A DNA stretch of 64,000 bases from Acanthosepion esculentum. Its lineage: Eukaryota; Mollusca; Cephalopoda; Sepiida; Sepiidae. Where the stretch lies: contig OZ038485.1 of the NCBI GenBank assembly GCA_964036315.1, positions 71,544,824 through 71,608,823 of the forward strand, in the 5' to 3' direction. How positions within the stretch are numbered: position 1 is the stretch's first letter; each line of letters starts with the position of its first letter. Under the pieces are notes generated by a model. It made no database searches and was not told the origin of the DNA. It saw nothing but the letters and a program-made list of their open reading frames with translations. Below are positions 50,301 through 62,200 of this stretch, piece by piece. Both the position numbers and the translations under genes were made by a program.

Positions 50301-51630
50301 CAAGCCAAAACAGCTTGCTTTTACACCTAAAATTCAATATATTTCAAAACTTTGTAAAACTTAAAATTTGCAATATAACTTTGTGAAAACCGTTGAAACT
50401 TGTTGAAATCAATACTTTTCGATCGATAACATATCGATTTTCAATAATTTTATTGGTTTTCTAAAGATTTCAAAAAGTAAATCAATTTTTTAAACAACCG
50501 TGTTTAACGTTGAAAAAGAAGCCAAAACAGCTTGCTTTTACACCTAAAATTCAATATTTTTCAAAACTTTGTAAAACTTAAAATTTGCAATATAACTTTG
50601 TGAAAACTGTTGAAACTTGTTGAAATCAATACTTTTCGATCGATAACATATCGATTTTCAATAATTTTATTGGTTTTCTAAAGATTTCAATAAGTAAATC
50701 AATTTTTCAAACAACCGTGTTTAACGTTGAAAAACAAGCCAAAACAGCTTGCTTTTACACCTAAAATTCAATATATTTCAAAACATTGTAAAACTTAAAA
50801 TTTGCAATATAACTTTGTGAAAATTGTTGAAACTTGTTGAAATCAATACTTTTCGATCGATAACATATCGATTTTCAATAATTTTATTGGTTTTCTAAAG
50901 ATTTCAATAAGTAAATCAATTTTTCGAACAACCGTGTTTAACGTTGAAAAAGAAGCCAAAACAGCTTGCTTTTACACCTAAAATTCAATATTTTTCAAAA
51001 CTTTGTAAAACTTAAAATTTGCAATATAACTTTGTGAAAACTGTTGAAACTTGTTGAAATCAATACTTTTCGATCGATAACATATCGATTTTCAATAATT
51101 GTATTGGTTTTCTAAAGATTTCAATAAGTAAATCAATTTTTCAAACAACCGTGTTTAACGTTGAAAAACAAGCCAAAACAGCTTGCTTTTACACCTAAAA
51201 TTCAATATTTTACAAAACTTTGTAAAACTTAAAATTTGCAATATAACTTTGTGAAAACTGTTGAAACTTGTTGAAATCAATACTTTTCGATCGATAACAT
51301 ATCGATTTTCAATAATTTTATTGGTTTTCTAAAGATTTCAATAAGTAAATCAATTTTTCAAACAACCGTGTTTAACGTTGAAAAACAAGGCAAAACAGCT
51401 TGCTTTTACACCTAAAATTCAATATTTTTCAAAACTTTGTAAAACTTAAAATTTGCAATATAACTTTGTGAAAACTGTTGAAACATGCTGAAATCAATAC
51501 TTTTCGATCGATAACATATCGATTTTCAATAATTTTATTGGTTTTCTAAAGATTTCAATAAGTAAGTCAATTTTTCATACAGTTTAACGTTGAAAAACAA
51601 ACCAAAACAGCTTGCTTTTACACCTAAAAT
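47350..51630 (+). repeat. Super-repeat copy 1 (about 4.3 kb)
   Basis: Marker order is AAAAGAGCTTGC (47506), CAAAAAGTAAATC (47670), CGAACAACCG (48124), ATTCTATTGG (48731 and 49589), CAAAAAGTAAATC (50471) and AAGGCAAAAC (51387). The first group recurs exactly 4532 bp downstream (for example AAGCCAAAAGAG 47501/52033 and ATTCTATTGG 48731/53263). The last group recurs 3674 bp downstream (50471/54145, 51387/55061). The 858-bp difference is the internal duplication annotated separately. Confidence 0.87.
48580..50300 (+). repeat. 858-bp (4-monomer) tandem duplication in super-repeat copy 1
   Basis: GCTTAC at 48597 and 49455, and ATTCTATTGG at 48731 and 49589, are 858 bp apart, and all linked markers between them (type B unit, AAAATATGC, second type B unit, ATTTTACAAAAC) recur in order. 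The downstream super-repeat copy has only one of these 858-bp blocks. The polymorphism is either a gain in copy 1 or a loss in copy 2. Confidence 0.88.
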
Positions 51631-51889
51631 TCAATATTTTTCAAAACTTTGTAAAACTTAAAATTTGCAATATAACTTTGTGAAAACTGTTGAAACTTGT
51701 TGAAATCAATACTTTTCGATCGATAACATATCGATTTTCAATAATTTTATTGGTCTTCTAAATATTTCAATAAGTAAATCAATTTTTCAAACAACCGTGT
51801 TTAACGTTGAAAAACAAGCCAAAACAGCTTGCTTTTACACCTAAATTTCAATATTTTTCAAAACTTTGTAAAACTTAAAATTTCTAATA

Positions 51890-54800
51890 TAACTTTGTGA
51901 AAACTGTTGAAACTTGTTGAAATCAATACTTTTCGATCGATAACATATCGATTTTCAATAATTTTATTGGTTTTCTAAAGATTTCAATAAGTAAATCAAT
52001 TTTTCAAACAACCGTGTTTAACGTTGAAAAACAAGCCAAAAGAGCTTGCTTTTACACCTAAAATTCAATATATTTCAAAACTTTGTAAAACTTAAAATTT
52101 GCAATATAACTTTGTGAAAACCGTTGAAACTTGTTGAAATCAATACTTTTCGATCGATAACATATCGATTTTCAATAATTTTATTGGTTTTCTAAAGATT
52201 TCAAAAAGTAAATCAATTTTTTAAACAACCGTGTTTAACGTTGAAAAAGAAGCCAAAACAGCTTGCTTTTACACCTAAAATTCAATATTTTTCAAAACTT
52301 TGTAAAACTTAAAATTTGCAATATAACTTTGTGAAAACTGTTGAAACTTGCTGAAATCAATACTTTTCGATCGATAACATATCGATTTTCAATAATTTTA
52401 TTGGTCTTCTAAAGATTTCAATAAGTAAATCAATTTTTCAAACAACCGTGTTTAACGTTGAAAAACAAGCCAAAACAGCTTGCTTTTACACCTAAAATTC
52501 AATATATTTCAAAACATTGTAAAACTTAAAATTTGCAATATAACTTTGTGAAAATTGTTGAAACTTGTTGAAATCAATACTTTTCGATCGATAACATATC
52601 GATTTTCAATAATTTTATTGGTTTTCTAAAGATTTCAATAAGTAAATCAATTTTTCGAACAACCGTGTTTAACGTTGAAAAAGAAGCCAAAACAGCTTGC
52701 TTTTACACCTAAAATTCAATATTTTTCAAAACTTTGTAAAACTTAAAATTTGCAATATAACTTTGTGAAAACTGTTGAAACTTGTTGAAATCAATACTTT
52801 TCGATCGATAACATATCGATTTTCAATAATTGTATTGGTTTTCTAAAGATTTCAATAAGTAAATCAATTTTTCAAACAACCGTGTTTAACGTTGAAAAAC
52901 AAGCCAAAACAGCTTGCTTTTACACCTAAAATTCAATATTTTACAAAACTTTGTAAAACTTAAAATTTGCAATATAACTTTGTGAAAACTGTTGAAACTT
53001 GTTGAAATCAATAGTTTTCGATCGATAACATATCGATTTTCAATAATTTTATTGGTTTTCTAAAGATTTCAATAAGTAAATCAATTTTTCAAACAACCGT
53101 GTTTAACGTTGAAAAACAAGCCAAAACAGCTTACTTTTACACCTAAAATTCAATATTTTTCAAAACTTTGTAAAACTTAAAATTTGCAATATAACTTTGT
53201 GAAAACTGTTGAAACATGCTGAAATCAATACTTTTCGATCGATAACATATCGATTTTCAATAATTCTATTGGTTTTCTAAAGATTTCAATAAGTAAGTCA
53301 ATTTTTCATACAGTTTAACGTTGAAAAACAAACCAAAACAGCTTGCTTTTACACCTAAAATTCAATATTTTTCAAAACTTTGTAAAACTTAAAATATGCA
53401 ATATAACTTTGTGAAAACTGTTGAAACTTGTTGAAATCAATACTTTTCGATCGATAACATATCGATTTTCAATAATTTTATTGGTTTTCTAAAGATTTCA
53501 ATAAGTAAATCAATTTTTCAAACAACCGTGTTTAACGTTGAAAAACAAGCCAAAACAGCTTGCTTTTACACCTAAAATTCAATATTTTTCAAAACTTTGT
53601 AAAACTTAAAATTTGCAATATAACTTTGTGAAAACTGTTGAAACTTGTTGAAATCAATACTTTTCGATCGATAACATATCGATTTTCAATAATTTTATTG
53701 GTTTTCTAAAGATTTCAATAAGTAAGTCAATTTTTCATACAGTTTAACGTTGAAAAACAAACCAAAACAGCTTGCTTTTACACCTAAAATTCAATATTTT
53801 ACAAAACTTTGTAAAACTTAAAATTTGCAATATAACTTTGTGAAAACTGTTGAAACTTGTTGAAATCAATACTTTTCGATCGATAACATATCGATTTTCA
53901 ATAATTTTATTGGTTTTCTAAAGATTTCAATAAGTAAATCAATTTTTCAAACAACCGTGTTTAACGTTGAAAAACAAGCCAAAACAGCTTGCTTTTACAC
54001 CTAAAATTCAATATATTTCAAAACTTTGTAAAACTTAAAATTTGCAATATAACTTTGTGAAAACCGTTGAAACTTGTTGAAATCAATACTTTTCGATCGA
54101 TAACATATCGATTTTCAATAATTTTATTGGTTTTCTAAAGATTTCAAAAAGTAAATCAATTTTTTAAACAACCGTGTTTAACGTTGAAAAAGAAGCCAAA
54201 ACAGCTTGCTTTTACACCTAAAATTCAATATTTTTCAAAACTTTGTAAAACTTAAAATTTGCAATATAACTTTGTGAAAACTGTTGAAACTTGTTGAAAT
54301 CAATACTTTTCGATCGATAACATATCGATTTTCAATAATTTTATTGGTTTTCTAAAGATTTCAATAAGTAAATCAATTTTTCAAACAACCGTGTTTAACG
54401 TTGAAAAACAAGCCAAAACAGCTTGCTTTTACACCTAAAATTCAATATATTTCAAAACATTGTAAAACTTAAAATTTGCAATATAACTTTGTGAAAATTG
54501 TTGAAACTTGTTGAAATCAATACTTTTCGATCGATAACATATCGATTTTCAATAATTTTATTGGTTTTCTAAAGATTTCAATAAGTAAATCAATTTTTCG
54601 AACAACCGTGTTTAACGTTGAAAAAGAAGCCAAAACAGCTTGCTTTTACACCTAAAATTCAATATTTTTCAAAACTTTGTAAAACTTAAAATTTGCAATA
54701 TAACTTTGTGAAAACTGTTGAAACTTGTTGAAATCAATACTTTTCGATCGATAACATATCGATTTTCAATAATTGTATTGGTTTTCTAAAGATTTCAATA

Positions 54801-55310
54801 AGTAAATCAATTTTTCAAACAACCGTGTTTAACGTTGAAAAACAAGCCAAAACAGCTTGCTTTTACACCTAAAATTCAATATTTTACAAAACTTTGTAAA
54901 ACTTAAAATTTGCAATATAACTTTGTGAAAACTGTTGAAACTTGTTGAAATCAATACTTTTCGATCGATAACATATCGATTTTCAATAATTTTATTGGTT
55001 TTCTAAAGATTTCAATAAGTAAATCAATTTTTCAAACAACCGTGTTTAACGTTGAAAAACAAGGCAAAACAGCTTGCTTTTACACCTAAAATTCAATATT
55101 TTTCAAAACTTTGTAAAACTTAAAATTTGCAATATAACTTTGTGAAAACTGTTGAAACATGCTGAAATCAATACTTTTCGATCGATAACATATCGATTTT
55201 CAATAATTTTATTGGTTTTCTAAAGATTTCAATAAGTAAGTCAATTTTTCATACAGTTTAACGTTGAAAAACAAACCAAAACAGCTTGCTTTTACACCTA
55301 AAATTCAATA
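51890..55310 (+). repeat. Super-repeat copy 2 (about 3.4 kb)
   Basis: Copy of 47350-51630 without the second 858-bp block. CAAAAAGTAAATC lies at 52202 and 54145, CGAACAACCG near 52654 and 54598, ATTCTATTGG once at 53263 and AAGGCAAAAC at 55061. The match ends near 55310-55335, where this copy reads AAAATATGC and copy 1 reads AAAATTTGC. By eye the two copies are nearly identical where they align. Confidence 0.86.
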
Positions 55311-56290
55311 TTTTTCAAAACTTTGTAAAACTTAAAATATGCAATATAACTTTGTGAAAACTGTTGAAACTTGTTGAAATCAATACTTTTCGATCGATAA
55401 CATATCGATTTTCAATAATTTTATTGGTTTTCTAAAGATTTCAATAAGTAAATCAATTTTTCAAACAACCGTGTTTAACGTTGAAAAACAAGCCAAAACA
55501 GCTTGCTTTTACACCTAAAATTCAATATTTTTCAAAACTTTGTAAAACTTAAAATTTGCAATATAACTTTGTGAAAACTGTTGAAACTTGTTGAAATCAA
55601 TACTTTTCGATCGATAACATATCGATTTTCAATAATTTTATTGGTTTTCTAAAGATTTCAATAAGTAAGTCAATTTTTCATACAGTTTAACGTTGAAAAA
55701 CAAACCAAAACAGCTTGCTTTTACACCTAAAATTCAATATTTTACAAAACTTTGTAAAACTTAAAATTTGCAATATAACTTTGTGAAAACTGTTGAAAAT
55801 TGTTGAAATCAATACTTTTCGATCGATAACATATCGATTTTCAATAATTTTATTGGTTTTCTAAAGATTTCAATAAGTAAATCAATTTTTCAAACAACCG
55901 TGTTTAACGTTGAAAAACAAGCCAAAACAGCTTGCTTTTACACCTAAAATTCAATATATTTCAAAACTTTGTAAAACTTAAAATTTGCAATATAACTTTG
56001 TGAAAACCGTTGAAACTTGTTGAAATCAATACTTTTCGATCGATAACATATCGATTTTCAATAATTTTATTGGTTTTCTAAAGATTTCAAAAAGTAAATC
56101 AATTTTTTAAACAACCGTGTTTAACGTTGAAAAAGAAGCCAAAACAGCTTGCTTTTACACCTAAAATTCAATATTTTTCAAAACTTTGTAAAACTTAAAA
56201 TTTGCAATATAACTTTGTGAAAACTGTTGAAACTTGTTGAAATCAATACTTTTCGATCGATAACATATCGATTTTCAATAATTTTATTGG
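55310..56290 (+). repeat. Further partial copy, offset 1943 bp
   Basis: CAAAAAGTAAATC at 56088 follows the one at 54145 by 1943 bp, the same spacing as 52202 to 54145 (9 monomers, two of type B). AAAATATGC, two type B units and ATTTTACAAAAC again precede it in order. After about 56230 the sequence joins the next higher-order family. Confidence 0.8.
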
Positions 56291-59200
56291 TCTTCTAAAT
56301 ATTTCAATAAGTAAATCAATTTTTCAAACAACCGTGTTTAACGTTGAAAAACAAGCCAAAACAGCTTGCTTTTACACCTAAATTTCAATATTTTTCAAAA
56401 CTTTGTAAAACTTAAAATTTCTAATATAACTTTGTGAAAACTGTTGAAACTTGTTGAAATCAATACTTTTCGATCGATAACATATCGATTTTCAATAATT
56501 TTATTGGTTTTCTAAAGATTTCAATAAGTAAATCAATTTTTCAAACAACCGTGTTTAACGTTGAAAAAGAAGCCAAAACAGCTTGCTTTTACACCTAAAA
56601 TTCAATATTTTTCAAAACTTTGTAAAACTTAAAATTTGCAATATAACTTTGTGAAAACTGTTGAAACTTGCTGAAATCAATACTTTTCGATCGATAACAT
56701 ATCGATTTTCAATAATTTTATTGGTCTTCTAAATATTTCAATAAGTAAATCAATTTTTCAAACAACCGTGTTTAACGTTGAAAAACAAGCCAAAACAGCT
56801 TGCTTTTACACCTAAAATTCAATATATTTCAAAACTTTGTAAAACTTAAAATTTCTAATATAACTTTGTGAAAACTGTTGAAACTTGTTGAAATCAATAC
56901 TTTTCGATCGATAACATATCGATTTTCAATAATTTTATTGGTTTTCTAATGATTTCAATAAGTAAATCAATTTTTCAAACAACCGTGTTTAACGTTGAAA
57001 AAGAAGCCAAAACAGCTTGCTTTTACACCTAAAATTCAATATTTTTCAAAACTTTGTAAAACTTAAAATTTGCAATATAACTTTGTGAAAACTGTTGAAA
57101 CTTGTTGAAATCAATACTTTTCGATCGATAACATATCGATTTTCAATAATTTTATTGGTTTTCTAAAGATTTCAATAAGTAAGTCAATTTTTCATACAGT
57201 TTAACGTTGAAAAACAAACCAAAACAGCTTGCTTTTACACCTAAAATTCAATATTTTTCAAAACTTTGTAAAACTTAAAATTTGCAATATAACTTTGTGA
57301 AAACTGTTGAAACTTGTTGAAATCAATAGTTTTCGATCGATAACATATCGATTTTCAATAATTTTATTTGTTTTCTAAAGGTTTCCATAAGTAAATCAAT
57401 TTTTCAAACAACCGTGTTTAACGTTGAAAAAGAAGCCAAAACAGCTTGCTTTTACACCTAAAATTCAATATTTTTCAAAACTTTGTAAAACTTAAAATTT
57501 GCAATATAACTTTGTGAAAACTGTTGAAACTTGCTGAAATCAATACTTTTCGATCGATAACATATCGATTTTCAATAATTTTATTGGTTTTCTAAAGATT
57601 TCAATAAGTAAATCAATTTTTCAAACAACCGTGTTTAACGTTGAAAAACAAGCCAAAACAGCTTGCTTTTACACCTAAAATTCAATATATTTCAAAACTT
57701 TGTAAAACTTAAAATTTGCAATATAACTTTGTGAAAACTGTTGAAACTTGCTGAAATCAATACTTTTCGATCGATAACATATCGATTTTCAATAATTTTA
57801 ATGGTCTTCTAAATATTTCAATAAGTAAATCAATTTTTCAAACAACCGTGTTTAACGTTGAAAAACAAGCCAAAACAGCTTGCTTTTACACCTAAAATTC
57901 AATATTTTTCAAAACTTTGTAAAACTTAAAATTTCTAATATAACTTTGTGAAAACTGTTGAAACTTGTTGAAATCAATAGTTTTCGATCGATAACATATC
58001 GATTTTCAATAATTTTATTGGTTTTCTAAAGATTTCAATAAGTAAATCAATTTTTCAAACAACCGTGTTTAACGTTGAAAAAGAAGCCAAAACAGCTTGC
58101 TTTTACACCTAAAATTCAATATTTTTCAAAACTTTGTAAAACTTAAAATTTGCAATATAACTTTGTGAAAACCGTTGAAACTTGTTGAAATCAATACTTT
58201 TCGATTGATAACATATCGATTTTCAATAATTTTATTGGTTTTCTAAAGATTTCAATAAGTAAATCAATTTTTTAAACAACCGTGTTTAACGTTGAAAAAG
58301 AAGCCAAAACAGCTTGCTTTTACACCTAAAATTCAATATTTTTCAAAACTTTGTAAAACTTAAAATTTGCAATATAACTTTGTGAAAACTGTTGAAACAT
58401 GCTGAAATCAATACTTTTCGATCGATAACATATCGATTTTCAATAATTTTATTGGTTTTCTAAAGATTTCAATAAGTAAGTCAATTTTTCATACAGTTTA
58501 ACGTTGAAAAACAAACCAAAACAGCTTGCTTTTACACCTAAAATTCAATATTTTTCAAAACTTTGTAAAACTTAAAATTTGCAATATAACTTTGTGAAAA
58601 CTGTTGAAACTTGTTGAAATCAATACTTTTCGATCGATAACATATCGATTTTCAATAATTTTATTGGTCTTCTAAATATTTCAATAAGTAAATCAATTTT
58701 TCAAACAACCGTGTTTAACGTTGAAAAACAAGCCAAAACAGCTTGCTTTTACACCTAAATTTCAATATTTTTCAAAACTTTGTAAAACTTAAAATTTCTA
58801 ATATAACTTTGTGAAAACTGTTGAAACTTGTTGAAATCAATACTTTTCGATCGATAACATATCGATTTTCAATAATTTTATTGGTTTTCTAAAGATTTCA
58901 ATAAGTAAATCAATTTTTCAAACAACCGTGTTTAACGTTGAAAAAGAAGCCAAAACAGCTTGCTTTTACACCTAAAATTCAATATTTTTCAAAACTTTGT
59001 AAAACTTAAAATTTGCAATATAACTTTGTGAAAACAGTTGAAACTTGCTGAAATCAATACTTTTCGATCGATAACATATCGATTTTCAATAATTTTATTG
59101 GTCTTCTAAATATTTCAATAAGTAAATCAATTTTTCAAACAACCGTGTTTAACGTTGAAAAACAAGCCAAAACAGCTTGCTTTTACACCTAAAATTCAAT

Positions 59201-62200
59201 ATATTTCAAAACTTTGTAAAACTTAAAATTTCTAATATAACTTTGTGAAAACTGTTGAAACTTGTTGAAATCAATACTTTTCGATCGATAACATATCGAT
59301 TTTCAATAATTTTATTGGTTTTCTAATGATTTCAATAAGTAAATCAATTTTTCAAACAACCGTGTTTAACGTTGAAAAAGAAGCCAAAACAGCTTGCTTT
59401 TACACCTAAAATTCAATATTTTTCAAAACTTTGTAAAACTTAAAATTTGCAATATAACTTTGTGAAAACTGTTGAAACTTGTTGAAATCAATACTTTTCG
59501 ATCGATAACATATCGATTTTCAATAATTTTATTGGTTTTCTAAAGATTTCAATAAGTAAGTCAATTTTTCATACAGTTTAACGTTGAAAAACAAACCAAA
59601 ACAGCTTGCTTTTACACCTAAAATTCAATATTTTTCAAAACTTTGTAAAACTTAAAATTTGCAATATAACTTTGTGAAAACTGTTGAAACTTGTTGAAAT
59701 CAATAGTTTTCGATCGATAACATATCGATTTTCAATAATTTTATTTGTTTTCTAAAGGTTTCCATAAGTAAATCAATTTTTCAAACAACCGTGTTTAACG
59801 TTGAAAAAGAAGCCAAAACAGCTTGCTTTTACACCTAAAATTCAATATTTTTCAAAACTTTGTAAAACTTAAAATTTGCTATATAACTTTGTGAAAACTG
59901 TTGAAACTTGCTGAAATCAATACTTTTCGATCGATAACATATCGATTTTCAATAATTTTATTGGCTTTCTAAAGATTTCAATAAGTAAATCAATTTTTCA
60001 AACAACCGTGTTTAACGTTGAAAAACAAGCCAAAACAGCTTGCTTTTACACCTAAAATTCAATATATTTCAAAACTTTGTAAAACTTAAAATTTGCAATA
60101 TAACTTTGTGAAAACTGTTGAAACTTGTTGAAATCAATACTTTTCGATCGATAACATATCGATTTTCAATAATTTTAATGGTCTTCTAAATATTTCAATA
60201 AGTAAATCAATTTTTCAAACAACCGTGTTTAACGTTGAAAAACAAGCCAAAACAGCTTGCTTTTACACCTAAAATTCAATATTTTTCAAAACTTTGTAAA
60301 ACTTAAAATTTCTAATATAACTTTGTGAAAACTGTTGAAACTTGTTGAAATCAATACTTTTCGATCGATAACATATCGATTTTCAATAATTTTATTGGTT
60401 TTCTAAAGATTTCAATAAGTAAATCAATTTTTCAAACAACCGTGTTTAACGTTGAAAAAGAAGCCAAAACAGCTTGCTTTTACACCTAAAATTCAATATT
60501 TTTCAAAACTTTGTAAAACTTAAAATTTGCAATATAACTTTGTGAAAACCGTTGAAACTTGTTGAAATCAATACTTTTCGATTGATAACATATCGATTTT
60601 CAATAATTTTATTGGTTTTCTAAAGATTTCAATAAGTAAATCAATTTTTTAAACAACCGTGTTTAACGTTGAAAAAGAAGCCAAAACAGCTTGCTTTTAC
60701 ACCTAAAATTCAATATTTTTCAAAACTTTGTAAAACTTAAAATTTGCAATATAACTTTGTGAAAACTGTTGAAACTTGCTGAAATCAATACTTTTCGATC
60801 GATAACATATCGATTTTCAATAATTTTAATGGTCTTCTAAATATTTCAATAAGTAAATCAATTTTTCAAACAACCGTGTTTAACGTTGAAAAACAAGCCA
60901 AAACAGCTTGCTTTTACACCTAAAATTCAATATTTTTCAAAACTTTGTAAAACTTAAAATTTCTAATATAACTTTGTGAAAACTGTTGAAACTTGTTGAA
61001 ATCAATACTTTTCGATCGATAACATATCGATTTTCAATAATTTTATTGGTTTTCTAAAGATTTCAATAAGTAAATCAATTTTTCAAACAACCGTGTTTAA
61101 CGTTGAAAAAGAAGCCAAAACAGCTTGCTTTTACACCTAAAATTCAATATTTTTCAAAACTTTGTAAAACTTAAAATTTGCAATATAACTTTGTGAAAAC
61201 CGTTGAAACTTGTTGAAATCAATACTTTTCGATTGATAACATATCGATTTTCAATAATTTTATTGGTTTTCTAAAGATTTCAATAAGTAAATCAATTTTT
61301 TAAACAACCGTGTTTAACGTTGAAAAAGAAGCCAAAACAGCTTGCTTTTACACCTAAAATTCAATATTTTTCAAAACTTTGTAAAACTTAAAATTTGCAA
61401 TATAACTTTGTGAAAACTGTTGAAACTTGCTGAAATCAATACTTTTCGATCGATAACATATCGATTTTCAATAATTTTATTGGTCTTCTAAATATTTCAA
61501 TAAGTAAATCAATTTTTCAAACAACCGTGTTTAACGTTGAAAAACAAGCCAAAACAGCTTGCTTTTACACCTAAAATTCAATATATTTCAAAACTTTGTA
61601 AAACTTAAAATTTCTAATATAACTTTGTGAAAACTGTTGAAACTTGTTGAAATCAATACTTTTCGATCGATAACATATCGATTTTCAATAATTTTATTGG
61701 TTTTCTAATGATTTCAATAAGTAAATCAATTTTTCAAACAACCGTGTTTAACGTTGAAAAAGAAGCCAAAACAGCTTGCTTTTACACCTAAAATTCAATA
61801 TTTTTCAAAACTTTGTAAAACTTAAAATTTGCAATATAACTTTGTGAAAACTGTTGAAACTTGTTGAAATCAATACTTTTCGATCGATAACATATCGATT
61901 TTCAATAATTTTATTGGTTTTCTAAAGATTTCAATAAGTAAGTCAATTTTTCATACAGTTTAACGTTGAAAAACAAACCAAAACAGCTTGCTTTTACACC
62001 TAAAATTCAATATTTTTCAAAACTTTGTAAAACTTAAAATTTGCAATATAACTTTGTGAAAACTGTTGAAACTTGTTGAAATCAATAGTTTTCGATCGAT
62101 AACATATCGATTTTCAATAATTTTATTTGTTTTCTAAAGATTTCCATAAGTAAATCAATTTTTCAAACAACCGTGTTTAACGTTGAAAAAGAAGCCAAAA

